Assembly (NCBI RefSeq): GCF_014201505.1
Contig: NZ_JACHEO010000017.1
Location: 1-64,000, forward strand
Length of the DNA: 64,000 nucleotides
Source: Desulfoprunum benzoelyticum
GTDB taxonomy: Bacteria > Desulfobacterota > Desulfobulbia > Desulfobulbales > Desulfocapsaceae
Reading direction: 5' to 3'
The notes below the pieces were generated by a model, which saw only the letters and a list, made by a program, of their open reading frames with translations, had not been told where the DNA came from and did not search any database. Of the stretch, positions 44,289-54,070 are shown piece by piece (within the stretch, counting starts at the first letter, position 1; every line of letters starts with the position of its first letter). Both the position numbers and the translations under genes were made by a program.

Positions 44289-46958
44289 GTGCAGGAAGAA
44301 ATTTATCTCATCGATGGCAGCGCGTACATCTATCGCGCCTATCATGCCCTTAGCCCTCTCTCCAACAGCAGGGGCCTGGCGACCCATGCCGTTTACGGTT
44401 TTATCAGTATTCTCCGGCGACTGTTCAAGGAAAGGACTCCCAGCTATGTTGCCGTCGCCTTTGATAGCCGCGGACCGGTTTTCCGGCATGAGATCTACCG
44501 CGACTACAAGGCGAACCGTCCGCCGATGCCGGCCGATCTCGCCGAGCAGATACCGTATATTCGCAAATATGTGGCGGCGGCAAATCTTCCTATCCTTGAA
44601 CAGGTCGGTGTCGAGGCGGATGACCTGATCGCCTCGGCCGTCAGGTGCCTGCAGCGGGAAGGTCATAGGGTGGTCATCGTTTCCGGTGATAAGGATCTCC
44701 TGCAGCTGGTCAACGATCGGGTGACCATGTGGGATCCGATGAAGGACAAGGTGATGGATTCCGACGAGGTGAAGAAAAAATACAATGTCACTCCGGCACA
44801 GCTCCTTGACTGCTTTGCCCTGATTGGCGACAGTGCCGACAATATCCCTGGCGTTCCCGGTATCGGCCCGAAAACTGCCGAAAAACTGATAAACCAATTC
44901 GGTACGCTGGAAAAGATCTACGAAGACATTGGACTGCTGAAACAACCGAAACTAAGAGATAAACTGGTTGAAGGCCGGGAATCCGCGTTTCTTGCCCGTG
45001 ACCTCATCCGTCTCAAATCCGATGTCGCCGTACCTGAACGGCTTTCCGCCTATGCCTTTGCGGCACCGGACGGGGATCAGATCCGGGATCTGTATTCGGA
45101 ACTGGAATTCACCAGCCTGCTGAAGGAGATCCAGTCTTTCTCGGCGGTGCCGCGTCAAGGATTCATCTGTGTCCGCGATGACAGCGACTTGAAGAAAATG
45201 GTGAAGGCCTTGATGGCCGCTACCATCCTTTGTGTCGATACCGAAACCACCTCGCTCGATGCCCGAACCGCTCAGCTGGTTGGAATTTCTCTCTGCTGCG
45301 AAATCGATCGAAGCTGGTACATCCCGATCGGACACCGGGATGCCGATGGCAGGCGGTGCAGCCGCCAGCTGAAACCGGAGACGGTTGTTCAGGCCTTGCG
45401 ACCTTTTCTCGAGTCTTCGACGCTGCCCAAACTCGGGCATAACTTGAAATACGATTATACCGTTCTGCTCCAGTCTGGCGGCCTGACCTTGAAAGGCCCT
45501 CTGTACGACTCCTTGATCGCGGCCTATCTGCTCGAGGAGACCGGACGGTCCTTCAAGCTTGACGATCTGATGAGCGAACGGGGGATCCGGATGACCTCGT
45601 TCGAGCAGGTGACCGGCGGCGACAAGCGGCCGGATTGTTTCGCCTACGTCGATATCCAGGCCGCCTGCGATTACAGTTGCGAGGATGTCTATGCCGCCCT
45701 GGTGCTGTGGCGGCAGTATGAGCCGCTCCTGCAGGAGATGGGCATGGGGCGTCTTTTCTACGAGGTCGAGATGCCCCTGGTGCCGATCCTGGCCCAGATG
45801 GAGATCATTGGAATCGCCATCAATCCCGATGCCCTGGCGAGGCTGTCGGCCGAATTTTCGGCCAAGCTGGCGGTCCTCGAGGGGGAGATCCATGCCATTG
45901 CCGGCCGGGAATTCAACATCAACTCGCCGCGTCAACTGGGGCAGATTCTCTTTGACGAGCTGCACCTTCCCTATGGGCGGAAGACCAAGACCGGGTACTC
46001 GACTGATGTCAAGGTCCTCGAAAAACTGGCGGTCCGTCACGATCTACCGGCCCGCATCCTCGACTATCGTACCCTGGCCAAACTCCAGTCGACCTATGTC
46101 GAGCGATTGGCGCAGTTGCAGGACCCGGTGACCGGCAGGGTCCATACCTCCTTCAACCAGGCGGTTACCGCCACCGGGCGGCTGTCGAGCAGCAATCCCA
46201 ATCTGCAGAACATTCCGATCCGTTCCGAGGACGGCAACCGGATCCGCCAGGCCTTTGTACCGGCAGAGGGAATGGTGTTCCTGGCGGCCGATTATTCGCA
46301 GATCGACCTTCGGGTTCTGGCCCATTACTCGCAGGACAAGGCGCTGATCGGGGCCTTTCGGGCCGGAGAGGATATCCATGCCCGAACCGCCGCCGAGATC
46401 TTCGGGGTGTCGCCGTTGCTGATAACGCCGGAGATGCGGCGGGTGGCAAAGAGCATCAACTTCGGCATCGTTTATGGCATGAGCAGTTTCGGTCTGTCCG
46501 AGCAGCTCAACATCGGCCGCAAGGAGGCGCAGACCTTTATCGACCGGTATTTTCGTCTCTATGAAGGGGTAAAACGCTTCATGGGCGATGTTGTTGCCCA
46601 GGCCCGCCGGGACGGGTATGTCACCACCCTGTTGGGGCGACGGCGCAACCTGCCCGATATTGGCAGCAGTAATCGGGTGACACGGGAATTCGCCGAGCGG
46701 ACCGCCATCAATACCCCGATCCAGGGCACTGCAGCGGATATCATCAAACTGGCGATGGTTGCCGTCGATCAGGTCATCCGGAAGGACGGGCTCCCGGCGC
46801 GACTACTGCTGCAGGTTCACGACGAACTGGTGTTCGAACTGCCGCCGGCGGATCTGGATGCATGTTCCGGGCCGATCAAGGCGGCGATGGAACAGGCGCT
46901 GCAGATGGATGTGCCGTTGGTGGTGAACTGTACGGTTGGACCGAATCTGGCAAAATGA
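44289..46958 (+). CDS. polA: DNA polymerase I
   Basis: An 889-residue family A polymerase for Okazaki-fragment maturation and repair. Three domains are intact: 5' nuclease (1-290, YLIDGSAYIYRAYHA, VEADDLIAS, GDSADNIPGVPGIGPKTA), 3'-5' exonuclease (from about 315, CVDTETTSLDA with both acidic residues) and polymerase (from about 510, motif A DYSQIDLRVLAHYS, motif B RRVAKSINFGIVYGMS, motif C QVHDELVFE). It starts at GTG 44289 with GGAG ten bases upstream. It is followed within 62 bases by a Cys-rich unknown protein. Confidence 0.97.
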   Translation: MQEEIYLIDGSAYIYRAYHALSPLSNSRGLATHAVYGFISILRRLFKERTPSYVAVAFDSRGPVFRHEIYRDYKANRPPMPADLAEQIPYIRKYVAAANLPILEQVGVEADDLIASAVRCLQREGHRVVIVSGDKDLLQLVNDRVTMWDPMKDKVMDSDEVKKKYNVTPAQLLDCFALIGDSADNIPGVPGIGPKTAEKLINQFGTLEKIYEDIGLLKQPKLRDKLVEGRESAFLARDLIRLKSDVAVPERLSAYAFAAPDGDQIRDLYSELEFTSLLKEIQSFSAVPRQGFICVRDDSDLKKMVKALMAATILCVDTETTSLDARTAQLVGISLCCEIDRSWYIPIGHRDADGRRCSRQLKPETVVQALRPFLESSTLPKLGHNLKYDYTVLLQSGGLTLKGPLYDSLIAAYLLEETGRSFKLDDLMSERGIRMTSFEQVTGGDKRPDCFAYVDIQAACDYSCEDVYAALVLWRQYEPLLQEMGMGRLFYEVEMPLVPILAQMEIIGIAINPDALARLSAEFSAKLAVLEGEIHAIAGREFNINSPRQLGQILFDELHLPYGRKTKTGYSTDVKVLEKLAVRHDLPARILDYRTLAKLQSTYVERLAQLQDPVTGRVHTSFNQAVTATGRLSSSNPNLQNIPIRSEDGNRIRQAFVPAEGMVFLAADYSQIDLRVLAHYSQDKALIGAFRAGEDIHARTAAEIFGVSPLLITPEMRRVAKSINFGIVYGMSSFGLSEQLNIGRKEAQTFIDRYFRLYEGVKRFMGDVVAQARRDGYVTTLLGRRRNLPDIGSSNRVTREFAERTAINTPIQGTAADIIKLAMVAVDQVIRKDGLPARLLLQVHDELVFELPPADLDACSGPIKAAMEQALQMDVPLVVNCTVGPNLAK

Positions 46959-47019
46959 CACTGACTGGGGCAGACTGGTTGGTTGTGGTATCAACAAAAC
47001 ATAAGGGATATAAATTGGT

Positions 47020-47715
47020 ATGGCGGCAGTCAAGCACAGCGGTCGAGCCCGGAAATTGGCGGAGGAAATCGAGATTTTCGTGCGGTATGCGGTAGCGGAA
47101 GAGAGCTACGGAGAGGCGATGCAGGTGGTTGCACGATACAGCGATGATATCCCGGCCCTCCTTCTCCTTCGAGAGTTCTACCGTTCATTGCCCGAGGTGA
47201 GGGAAGAACCGGTGGAAAAGATTGTCGAGTTGGCCTCCCAACAGGGTGTGAAACTGCTGGCCGTCATTACCCACGGCTTTGAGTATCTGTATGCGCTGGA
47301 CGGAGAGCGGGTGGTATTTATCAGCGAAAATGGACCGGATCTTGACGAGGAACATCTGGCAATTTTTGGTTACCCGGCGCAGGAGGACTTTCACCAGGCA
47401 TGCAATTCCTTGAGAGAACTGACGGATTACAGTTCGGCCGTGACGCTGGGAAAGGAAAAGTGCCCGGTCTGTTTTACCCTCGAAGGGGAATATCACCAGT
47501 TAGGCTGTCCGGTGGAGGTCTGCCCCTGGTGTATGGGGCAGCTCAATCATTGCAATTGTCGTTTTGACCAGCTGGGGGTAGAGCAGATTCTGGACGACGA
47601 GGAACTCGCAAGGTTCCAGCGTCTGTTGATCGCCAAAGGGCGCATCCGTTACAGCAGCGACCAGGCCCCAGCTTATCCGGGAATGAGCGCAGGGCTCGAT
47701 CAAGGGGAACCCTGA
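47020..47715 (+). CDS. Unknown protein with a Cys-rich zinc-binding segment
   Basis: A 231-residue protein I do not recognise. The N-terminal 110 residues are helical. Residues about 60-125 have a compact alpha/beta pattern (LASQQGVKLLAVITHGFEYL, YALDGERVVFISENG). A cluster of Cys at about 148-185 (CPVC, then GCPVEVCPWC, then HCNC) should bind one or two zinc ions. Position 62 bases after polA on the same strand suggests co-transcription, but a DNA-repair role is only a guess. No membrane segment or signal peptide is seen. Confidence 0.72.
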   Translation: MAAVKHSGRARKLAEEIEIFVRYAVAEESYGEAMQVVARYSDDIPALLLLREFYRSLPEVREEPVEKIVELASQQGVKLLAVITHGFEYLYALDGERVVFISENGPDLDEEHLAIFGYPAQEDFHQACNSLRELTDYSSAVTLGKEKCPVCFTLEGEYHQLGCPVEVCPWCMGQLNHCNCRFDQLGVEQILDDEELARFQRLLIAKGRIRYSSDQAPAYPGMSAGLDQGEP

Positions 47716-47727
47716 TTTTTTAAACAA

Positions 47728-47784
47728 CTGCAAAAATAAAAAAAGAGATGGGGTGGGAAGAGACGGTCGACCCTGTCTCTTCCC
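47728..47784 (-). terminator. Probable terminator of the hflK-hflC operon
   Basis: A 10-bp stem (47755-47764 with 47775-47784, GGGAAGAGAC and its complement). A minus-strand T-run follows about ten bases after the stem. It is 13 bases past the hflC stop. The gap before the T-run makes it imperfect. Confidence 0.55.
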
Positions 47785-47796
47785 TTGAAGCAGCGA

Positions 47797-48735
47797 TTAC
47801 TGCCGTTGGCCGGTGATGCTCTTCAGGTACTGATACAGATCGGTATCCGAAGAGAGCACGAGAGAGGTGTTTTTGCCGACAATATCCCGATAGCTTTCCA
47901 GTGTCTTCTGGAAGGCATAAAATTCGGGGTCCTGGGCGTAGGCCTGGCCGTAGATTCTGGTCGCTTCAGCATCGGCCTTGCCGCGGATGGTGGTTGCCTC
48001 CCGGTTGGCCTCCGATATGATCTGCTTCAATTCCTTGTCTACCCGACCGAGAATTTCGGCTTTCTGCCCCTCCCCCATCGAGCGTTTTTCCGCGGCGATA
48101 CGTTTCCGTTCCGAGATCATACGGTTGAAGACCGTGAGCTGGACGGAGTCGATGTAGTTGACCCGCTTGATCATGACATCGATCAGGGTAATGCCGTACT
48201 GTGGGGTCAGCTTTGCGGCTTGATCAAGGACGGTGATGGCGATCTTGTCGCGTCCCTGCTTCGGCTTGGTGCCGATGACGTCGGTGGTCGGTGACATCGA
48301 TTCCGGCGACCAGTCGGAACTGCGGATGATCTCGATCAGATCGTTCTTGTTGACCATGTCACGCACTGTGCCGCCGATGATATCATCGAGCAGCGACTGG
48401 GCCTTGGTCTCCGTCTTCACCGCCTGCATGAACTTCAAGGCATCGGTGATCCGCCAGCGGGCGGTGACATCGAGAAAGATGTAGGTTTTATCGTTCGTCG
48501 GGATCTGATTGGGTTCACCGTCCCAGATCAGTATTTTCTTCTCAAAGAAATTGGCGATCTGGATGAAGGGGATCTTGAAATGCAGTCCGGCCTTGGTGAC
48601 CGGGTCGCCCACCGGGGCCCCGAACTGGGTGACAACGACCTGTTTTCCTTCTTCGAGTACATACACACCGTCGTAGACGACGATGATCGCGAACAGAACG
48701 ATACCGGCAAGGGCTAAGCGTAGAATATGTTTCAT
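47797..48735 (-). CDS. hflC: Membrane protease regulator HflC
   Basis: A 312-residue SPFH/band-7 protein. It has an N-terminal membrane anchor (LRLALAGIVLFAIIVVYDGV), then the band-7 domain (VTQFGAPVGDPVTKAGLHFK, PNQIPTNDKTYIFLDVTARW) and a long C-terminal coiled coil. With HflK it forms a periplasm-facing cage around FtsH and modulates its proteolysis. An AGAGGAA site precedes the ATG. It is 12 bases downstream of hflK. Confidence 0.94.
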   Translation of the reverse strand: MKHILRLALAGIVLFAIIVVYDGVYVLEEGKQVVVTQFGAPVGDPVTKAGLHFKIPFIQIANFFEKKILIWDGEPNQIPTNDKTYIFLDVTARWRITDALKFMQAVKTETKAQSLLDDIIGGTVRDMVNKNDLIEIIRSSDWSPESMSPTTDVIGTKPKQGRDKIAITVLDQAAKLTPQYGITLIDVMIKRVNYIDSVQLTVFNRMISERKRIAAEKRSMGEGQKAEILGRVDKELKQIISEANREATTIRGKADAEATRIYGQAYAQDPEFYAFQKTLESYRDIVGKNTSLVLSSDTDLYQYLKSITGQRQ

Positions 48736-48747
48736 ACAGGATTCCTC

Positions 48748-49875
48748 TTAATTGAGCGGCTGTTTCGCTTCCGGGGCGGCTAATCCTTTCGCGCCGGAGA
48801 GATTCAGGAGGGGGAGTGGCGATTGCTGGTCCTTGTCGATGATATAGACCGAGTCGACGTTGGGCAGGATCTCCTGCATGGCCTCGAGATATAATCGCTG
48901 CCTGGTGACATCGGGGGAATTTTTGTATTCCTTGAGAATGTCGGTGAACCTCTCAGTCTCACCTTTGGCATTGTTGACTCTGGCTGCAGCATATCCGTGC
49001 GATTCCTGGATGATCTTTTTGGCGTCGCCGCTCGCCTTCGGGATGACCCGGTTATAGGTCTCCTGGGCCTCGTTGACCAGCCGTTTCATGTCCTGATCGG
49101 CCTCGTTGACCTCGTTGAACGCTGGTTTGACCGGATCGGGGGGGTTGATGTCCTGGAACTGGACTGTGACTACGCCGACACCGGATCCCAGTTTGTCGAG
49201 CAGGGCCTGCAGTTCCTTCTTCACTTCGGCCGCGAGCAGTTCACGGTAGCTGAGAACATAGTCGAAGTCCATATTGCCGACGATTCGTCTGGTCACGCTT
49301 TCCGAGGCGTCGCGGACCGCCTGCTGGACATTTCGAACCTGGAAGAGGAAAGAGTAAGGATCGCTGACCTTGTACTGGACGATCCATGCCACATTAATGA
49401 CGTTTTTGTCGGCGGTCAGCATGAGTGATTCCGCCTCATACCCGGTTCTTTCGAACGATGTCTGGCCTCCCGTCCGGGTGCGGAACCCGAATTCCTCCTT
49501 CCGGATGCTCTCGGTATCGACCTTGTACAGGGTATCGACATAGGGAATCTTGAAATGCAACCCTGGCGCCGCGCTTCGCAGGTATTGACCCAGCCGCAGC
49601 ACCACGCCGATTTCTCCCGGGGCGATCTTGAAGACCGAGAGATAGACCCCCTGCAGCAGGATCAGCACCAGTATGACGGTGAAGATCTTACCTATGTTGG
49701 CGAACGGGTTGATGGGGTTGCCGGCGGGAGAGCTGCCATTGCCGCCTTCAGGCGTTGGTTTTTTCGAGTCTGAAAAGAATTCCTGCAGTTTTTTGATGAG
49801 TTGGGCGACCATCTCCTCGGGGCTCTGCGGTCGGTTCCTTCTGCCCCAGGGTGGCTGTTGATCTTGATTGGACAT
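48748..49875 (-). CDS. hflK: Membrane protease regulator HflK
   Basis: A 375-residue partner of HflC. The N-terminus is polar and Pro/Gln/Gly-rich (MSNQDQQPPWGRRNRPQSPE), followed by one span (FTVILVLILLQGVYLSVFKI), the band-7 domain (IGVVLRLGQYLRSAAPGLHF) and a coiled coil (EAQETYNRVIPKASGDAKKI). The ATG at 49873-49875 has GGGAGAAA upstream; the longer open frame is not supported. Together with hflC it forms a two-gene operon, without the hfq-hflX context seen in enterobacteria. Confidence 0.95.
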   Translation of the reverse strand: MSNQDQQPPWGRRNRPQSPEEMVAQLIKKLQEFFSDSKKPTPEGGNGSSPAGNPINPFANIGKIFTVILVLILLQGVYLSVFKIAPGEIGVVLRLGQYLRSAAPGLHFKIPYVDTLYKVDTESIRKEEFGFRTRTGGQTSFERTGYEAESLMLTADKNVINVAWIVQYKVSDPYSFLFQVRNVQQAVRDASESVTRRIVGNMDFDYVLSYRELLAAEVKKELQALLDKLGSGVGVVTVQFQDINPPDPVKPAFNEVNEADQDMKRLVNEAQETYNRVIPKASGDAKKIIQESHGYAAARVNNAKGETERFTDILKEYKNSPDVTRQRLYLEAMQEILPNVDSVYIIDKDQQSPLPLLNLSGAKGLAAPEAKQPLN

Positions 49876-50191
49876 AAACGGTTTCTCCCGATTTGAAATT
49901 CGCGGCTGATGGTAAACTGGGACCGGAAAAGGCCTCGTCATTGACGACACCTTTGCTCGGATTATTCTTTTTTGTTGGAATTGCTGGGGATCTTCAAAAG
50001 AATATAGAACATAAGTATTCCTCCTCCGGATTGCAAATCAAATCGACATCGATAAAACGTGGTTTGCGTTGCCGGGAGGAATGGTATCTCGTTGGCGTTT
50101 GTCGGAAAAGGGCTGTAGAATCGAAAAATTCGAAATGATGTGTGTACCAAGCTGCGCCCAGCCCTGTCGATGGCCGAGGAGATTGTTCATT
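49876..50191. other. Divergent intergenic region, hflK / CNNM-type gene
   Basis: About 315 bases between divergent genes. I see no gene and no strong promoter or hairpin. Confidence 0.5.
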
Positions 50192-51481
50192 ATGGATATT
50201 TTCGTACTGCTGATGCTCATCCTGTTGAATGGGCTGTTTTCGATGTCGGAGATTGCCGTTATATCCTGTCGCAAGTTCCGCCTGCAGAAGCTTTCCAATA
50301 TGGGCAATCGTCGGGCCCAGGCGGCGCTGAGCTTGAAGACTGATCCTGTTCCCTTTTTGTCTACGGTTCAGGTGGGGATAACGATGGTCGGCATTCTCAG
50401 TGGTACCATCGGCGAAACAGCCCTGGTCGATCCCCTGTCGTCATGGCTCAGCGGATTCCCCTCGGTACAGCCGTACGCCAGAGGCATCGCAATTGCGGTC
50501 GTCATCGTCACTCTGACCTTTTGTTCCGTCGTGGTTGGAGAACTCGTTCCCAAACAGCTGGGTCTCATGGCGCCGGAGAAGATAGCCATGATCATTGCCC
50601 TGCCGATGAAGGTGCTGGCCTACGTGACCCAACCTTTGATCTGGCTTCTGTCGGCATCATCGAACCTGGTGCTGCGTATTTTCAGACAGGATAGCGGACA
50701 GGAACCGCCGGTCACCAACGCCGAGATCAGGCTGTTGATGAAACAGGGTGCGGAAGCAGGGGTATTCCATGAGAGTGAAAAAATGCTGGTCGCCAACGTC
50801 CTTCGCCTCGATGAGCAGAGTGTCAGAGCTGTCATGACGCCTCGCCAGGAGATCTACCTGATTGACCTCGACACCCCGGAAGCTGAAATCCTGAAACAAC
50901 TTGCCGATTGCCCCTTCGCTCAGGTCGTGGTTTGCCGTGGAGGTTTGGATCGGATTCTCGGCATCCTCCGGATCCGTGACCTTCTCACGGCAGCGCTGGG
51001 GCATGAGCGACTGGTCGTCGAACGCTGGCTGCAGCCACCGTTATATCTGTGGGAAGGGGTGACGACAACGCAACTGATCGAAAATATGAGGAAGGCCAGC
51101 TCGGAGTGCGCGCTTGTCGTTGATGAATACGGGGAAGTGCAGGGCTTAGCAACGTTAACCGACGTATTAGCCTCCATTGTCGGAGATCTGGCCGCGTCAG
51201 ATGTTTCTGATGAAAAAGATTTTGTGAAACGGGAAGACGGATCGTGGCTGGTCGACGGCAGTGTGGCGGTGGAGCGTCTGAAACTTCAACTGAGAATTGA
51301 TGATACCTTCCCCGGGGAGAAAAAGAACGCCTACATCACGACCGGCGGCCTGATCATTTACCTCCTTGGCAAAATCCCTTCGGAAGGCGATTTTGTCGAA
51401 CAAGGAAGTTGTCGTTTTGAGGTCGTTGATATGGATCACAATCGGGTCGACAAAGTTCTGGTCTCCCTGATAGCCGAATAA
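50192..51481 (+). CDS. CNNM/CorC-type membrane protein (DUF21, CBS pair, CorC domain)
   Basis: A 429-residue inner-membrane protein of the HlyC/CorC/CNNM family, often linked to Mg2+ or Co2+ export or tolerance. Order: DUF21 with four hydrophobic segments (1-200, LLMLILLNGLFSMSEIAVIS and the GELVPKQLGL motif), two CBS motifs (about 215-335, RAVMTPRQEIYLID and ALVVDEYGEVQGLATLTDVL), and a C-terminal CorC/HlyC domain (GSWLVDGSVAVERLKLQL). The ATG at 50192 is used because the hydrophobic domain starts there; GAGGAG lies about ten bases upstream. The ion is unproven. Confidence 0.9.
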   Translation: MDIFVLLMLILLNGLFSMSEIAVISCRKFRLQKLSNMGNRRAQAALSLKTDPVPFLSTVQVGITMVGILSGTIGETALVDPLSSWLSGFPSVQPYARGIAIAVVIVTLTFCSVVVGELVPKQLGLMAPEKIAMIIALPMKVLAYVTQPLIWLLSASSNLVLRIFRQDSGQEPPVTNAEIRLLMKQGAEAGVFHESEKMLVANVLRLDEQSVRAVMTPRQEIYLIDLDTPEAEILKQLADCPFAQVVVCRGGLDRILGILRIRDLLTAALGHERLVVERWLQPPLYLWEGVTTTQLIENMRKASSECALVVDEYGEVQGLATLTDVLASIVGDLAASDVSDEKDFVKREDGSWLVDGSVAVERLKLQLRIDDTFPGEKKNAYITTGGLIIYLLGKIPSEGDFVEQGSCRFEVVDMDHNRVDKVLVSLIAE

Positions 51482-51578
51482 AATCTCTGTTCGGCTCACC
51501 CTCGGTGGTCCCGGAATATCCAGTAGAGGGGAAAGATGTGGCTAGAATTCCAGCGGCTGGGCGGGTCGAGAAAGATCA

Positions 51579-51616
51579 CCCCGAATGCCGGTATCCTGAT
51601 GAGCCGGCATTCGGGG
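51579..51616 (-). terminator. Hairpin terminator of the PEP carboxykinase gene
   Basis: A perfect 13-bp stem (51579-51591 with 51604-51616, CCCCGAATGCCGG and its complement) with a 12-base loop, 23 bases past the minus-strand stop. The following TGATCTTTCT is a modest T-run. Confidence 0.65.
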
Positions 51617-51638
51617 CGGGTAGAGGAAAAAGAAGAGG

Positions 51639-53594
51639 TTATGCCAGGGCGTCAATGGGCACGACTGAACCGTACTTCTCTTTCAGTTTGTTCAATTCGT
51701 CTTTTTGCCGGGCGTATATTTCAAAGAGCTTGGCAGGAATATCCGCTTCCTTGCTGTAGGCATCGCGTTGCAGGTCAATTCTGGCGATGATCTTGTCAAG
51801 GTAAAGGGAGAACTGCATGTTGTACAGTTCTTGCGGGTATTCTTTGCCGATCCCGGCGAACAGCGGTTTCAGATCATCGTAGCGTGGCAGATAGCCGATC
51901 GGGGTGGTAATGGCGGTGACTTCCCCGTGGGCGAACCTCTCGAGCCATCCCAGCCAGACCTTGACGTCCTTTTTCTCCCCGAGCAGTCCCTTGCCCGGTC
52001 CTTGCCGGTTTTCATGGGTGAGGAAATAGTTCAGCCCCGCCATGATCGGCTTTCCGGCTTCACTGAATTTCGAAGAATTGAAGAACTGAAACTGGGCTGC
52101 CATATAGTCGGCCAGGGCGCCGGGGATAAACGGGGCATTGGCCCAGGGTTGGCGTCGTACGCCGGTGGCGCCGACCTCGGTCGCCGTGGCCTTGGAGACG
52201 ATCGAGGCGCCGATGACGACGCCTTCGTCGGCGTTTTTGGCTACCCATACCGGCGGCATCGTGTCGGAATCACGGCCGGAATAGGTGATGACCTTGACGG
52301 GAGCTCCCTGCGGGTCTTCGGCGACCTGGGTGGCATGATTGGCGATAGCCGAGGCCAGAAGCGTGCAGCGGGAGTTCTTGTGCGACAGGGGCACTACGTT
52401 GCCTTCGTGATCGACTTTTCCTTCGTACCACTCCCCCATGAAGTTGGAGCCGTTTTTCGGAACCTCTTCACCGTGCCCCACCCAGTGAGGGACACCATCG
52501 GCATCGACCAGTACATTCGACCAGATGACCTCGGTTCCATCTCCTCGTAGACAGTCCATCAGGTAGGGGTCGCCTTCCCGATTGACATCCTCGACGATGC
52601 CGAAGATTCCTTTTTCCGGGTTGATGGCCCGCAATGTACCGTCATCAGCGATCCAGAACTGGGCCAGATCGTCACCGATGAAATCGGTTCCGACCATGGC
52701 GGTCGTGGTCTTGCCGCAACCCGAGGGCGCAGCCCCGGCGAAGAAGGTCTTGCGGCCGCCGGGACCGGTCAGGCCGGTGATGAACATGTGTTCAGCCAGC
52801 TGATCCTCAACCTTATAGTAGGTGACATAGTCGACGGTAAATCGATGATTGCCCTTCTTCAGGAGCAAGGTGTTGCCGGCATAGGTGCAGAAGGTCGAAT
52901 AGGTGGTCATCCAGCTTCGGTCCATGAAGATCCTGGCATTGGGTACATCCTCGGATCTGTTCGGTCCTTCCGAATGGAGGTTGGTATAGAACAGACCGGC
53001 CCGGACGGCCTCGGCATCAAAGTCGGCATAACAGTTCCGGTACAGCAGTTCTGCCGAATGCAGGACATAGGCGGACGACGATATCTCAATCGCCGGCTGG
53101 GCTGCCGCCGCCCCTACCGGCCCACGACTGTAGAACCCGACCATCATCACCATTCCGTTCATGATGTTCCGCATGTACTGCTGAACGTAGGAAAGGGCCT
53201 CATTCCGAAGGATCGATTTGGCAAGAGAACTCATCTTCTCGCCTTCGTTAATGATATAATATGTCTGGTTGACCAGTCGCGCCTGGTCTTCGGGGAGGTC
53301 GAAATGGATGGTGTGGCCTTTTTTGGCAAGCGGCCGCTCTTCTCCTTTTTCCAATGCATGCTTTCGAATCCACTGGACATCCGCTTCACTGCCGGTGTTG
53401 ATGAAAACCTTGTCGGGGCCGCAGATAGAGATCGCATTGGCAATCTTGACAAGGGCTTCTTCATTGGTGATTACGGCCAATTTGTTTTTGTTCGCCTGGT
53501 CCAGTTTTGCGTCGAGTAAAATCCTGGCTGCGTCAATCGAGTCGATGGCACCAACAGTGGTCAGGATGTCGTCACCCTTTCTGAGTTCGAGCAT
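51639..53594 (-). CDS. pckG: Phosphoenolpyruvate carboxykinase, GTP-type
   Basis: A 651-residue PEP carboxykinase, interconverting oxaloacetate and PEP with GTP/GDP. The kinase P-loop PSGCGKTTTAM (290-300), the metal-binding FIGDDLAQFWIADDG and the INPEKGIFGIVEDV segment are evident, plus the C-terminal NAPFIPGALADYMAAQFQFF. It is longer than typical bacterial PckG (about 600-620), and both the P-loop and the INPE motif differ from the classic PSACGKT / INPEAGFFGVAPGT. It looks nearer to the archaeal-type GTP enzyme, by eye only. The ATG at 53592-53594 has AAGGAG upstream. It may serve gluconeogenesis or anaplerosis in an acetate- or organic-acid-using anaerobe. Confidence 0.88.
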   Translation of the reverse strand: MLELRKGDDILTTVGAIDSIDAARILLDAKLDQANKNKLAVITNEEALVKIANAISICGPDKVFINTGSEADVQWIRKHALEKGEERPLAKKGHTIHFDLPEDQARLVNQTYYIINEGEKMSSLAKSILRNEALSYVQQYMRNIMNGMVMMVGFYSRGPVGAAAAQPAIEISSSAYVLHSAELLYRNCYADFDAEAVRAGLFYTNLHSEGPNRSEDVPNARIFMDRSWMTTYSTFCTYAGNTLLLKKGNHRFTVDYVTYYKVEDQLAEHMFITGLTGPGGRKTFFAGAAPSGCGKTTTAMVGTDFIGDDLAQFWIADDGTLRAINPEKGIFGIVEDVNREGDPYLMDCLRGDGTEVIWSNVLVDADGVPHWVGHGEEVPKNGSNFMGEWYEGKVDHEGNVVPLSHKNSRCTLLASAIANHATQVAEDPQGAPVKVITYSGRDSDTMPPVWVAKNADEGVVIGASIVSKATATEVGATGVRRQPWANAPFIPGALADYMAAQFQFFNSSKFSEAGKPIMAGLNYFLTHENRQGPGKGLLGEKKDVKVWLGWLERFAHGEVTAITTPIGYLPRYDDLKPLFAGIGKEYPQELYNMQFSLYLDKIIARIDLQRDAYSKEADIPAKLFEIYARQKDELNKLKEKYGSVVPIDALA

Positions 53595-54070
53595 GCTTAA
53601 CTCCTTGAAATAAAATATAAAATACTTTGCGCGAGATCTATCGATGGCAGTCGAGAGAAGTGGCGGTCTGCAGACTCCAGCAATAATAGGTTTTTTTATT
53701 TTACCAGTCAAGGCATAGATAAGATCTGTTAGCTACTCCTGTTGGGCTTTTACCGGTTCCGAGGAAAAAACGGCAGTGTGCTTTGGGTAGATTGAAGGAT
53801 GTTGTTGCTCTTTTCATCGCAACCGTCAGGGTGGTTGAGTTTGTTGACTTGACAACGGATTCAGGGTATTCTTAATATTTTGCTGTCTGTTCGGAACCGA
53901 TTCGTTTGTTCATGAAGGCTGTTTGTAATATCAGGTTGGATTGCTACCGGTAAAAACAAAGAGGTGTTGGCGTAACCGGTATCGATATCCGGTTTACAGG
54001 ACCTCGATTTCTAGGACAATCAGGAACGGGCAAAGGACAGTGCTTTTTCGTGATAGAACAGCAGAGAACG
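53595..54070. other. Intergenic region at the probable left border of the accessory element
   Basis: No convincing gene. It holds a near-consensus plus-strand promoter (53849-53878). A forward frame at 53941-54177 has no ribosome-binding site and is not called. The junction between chromosome and accessory element probably lies between here and 54345, but no attachment-site duplication can be tested inside the window. Confidence 0.5.
53849..53878 (+). promoter_or_regulatory. Sigma-70-type promoter with no gene after it
   Basis: TTGACA (53849-53854) and TAATAT (53873-53878) lie 18 bases apart, five of six -10 positions matching. Transcripts would start near 53885 and run into the hairpin at 54073-54105. 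No open reading frame with a ribosome-binding site follows, so it may make a short RNA. Confidence 0.5.
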
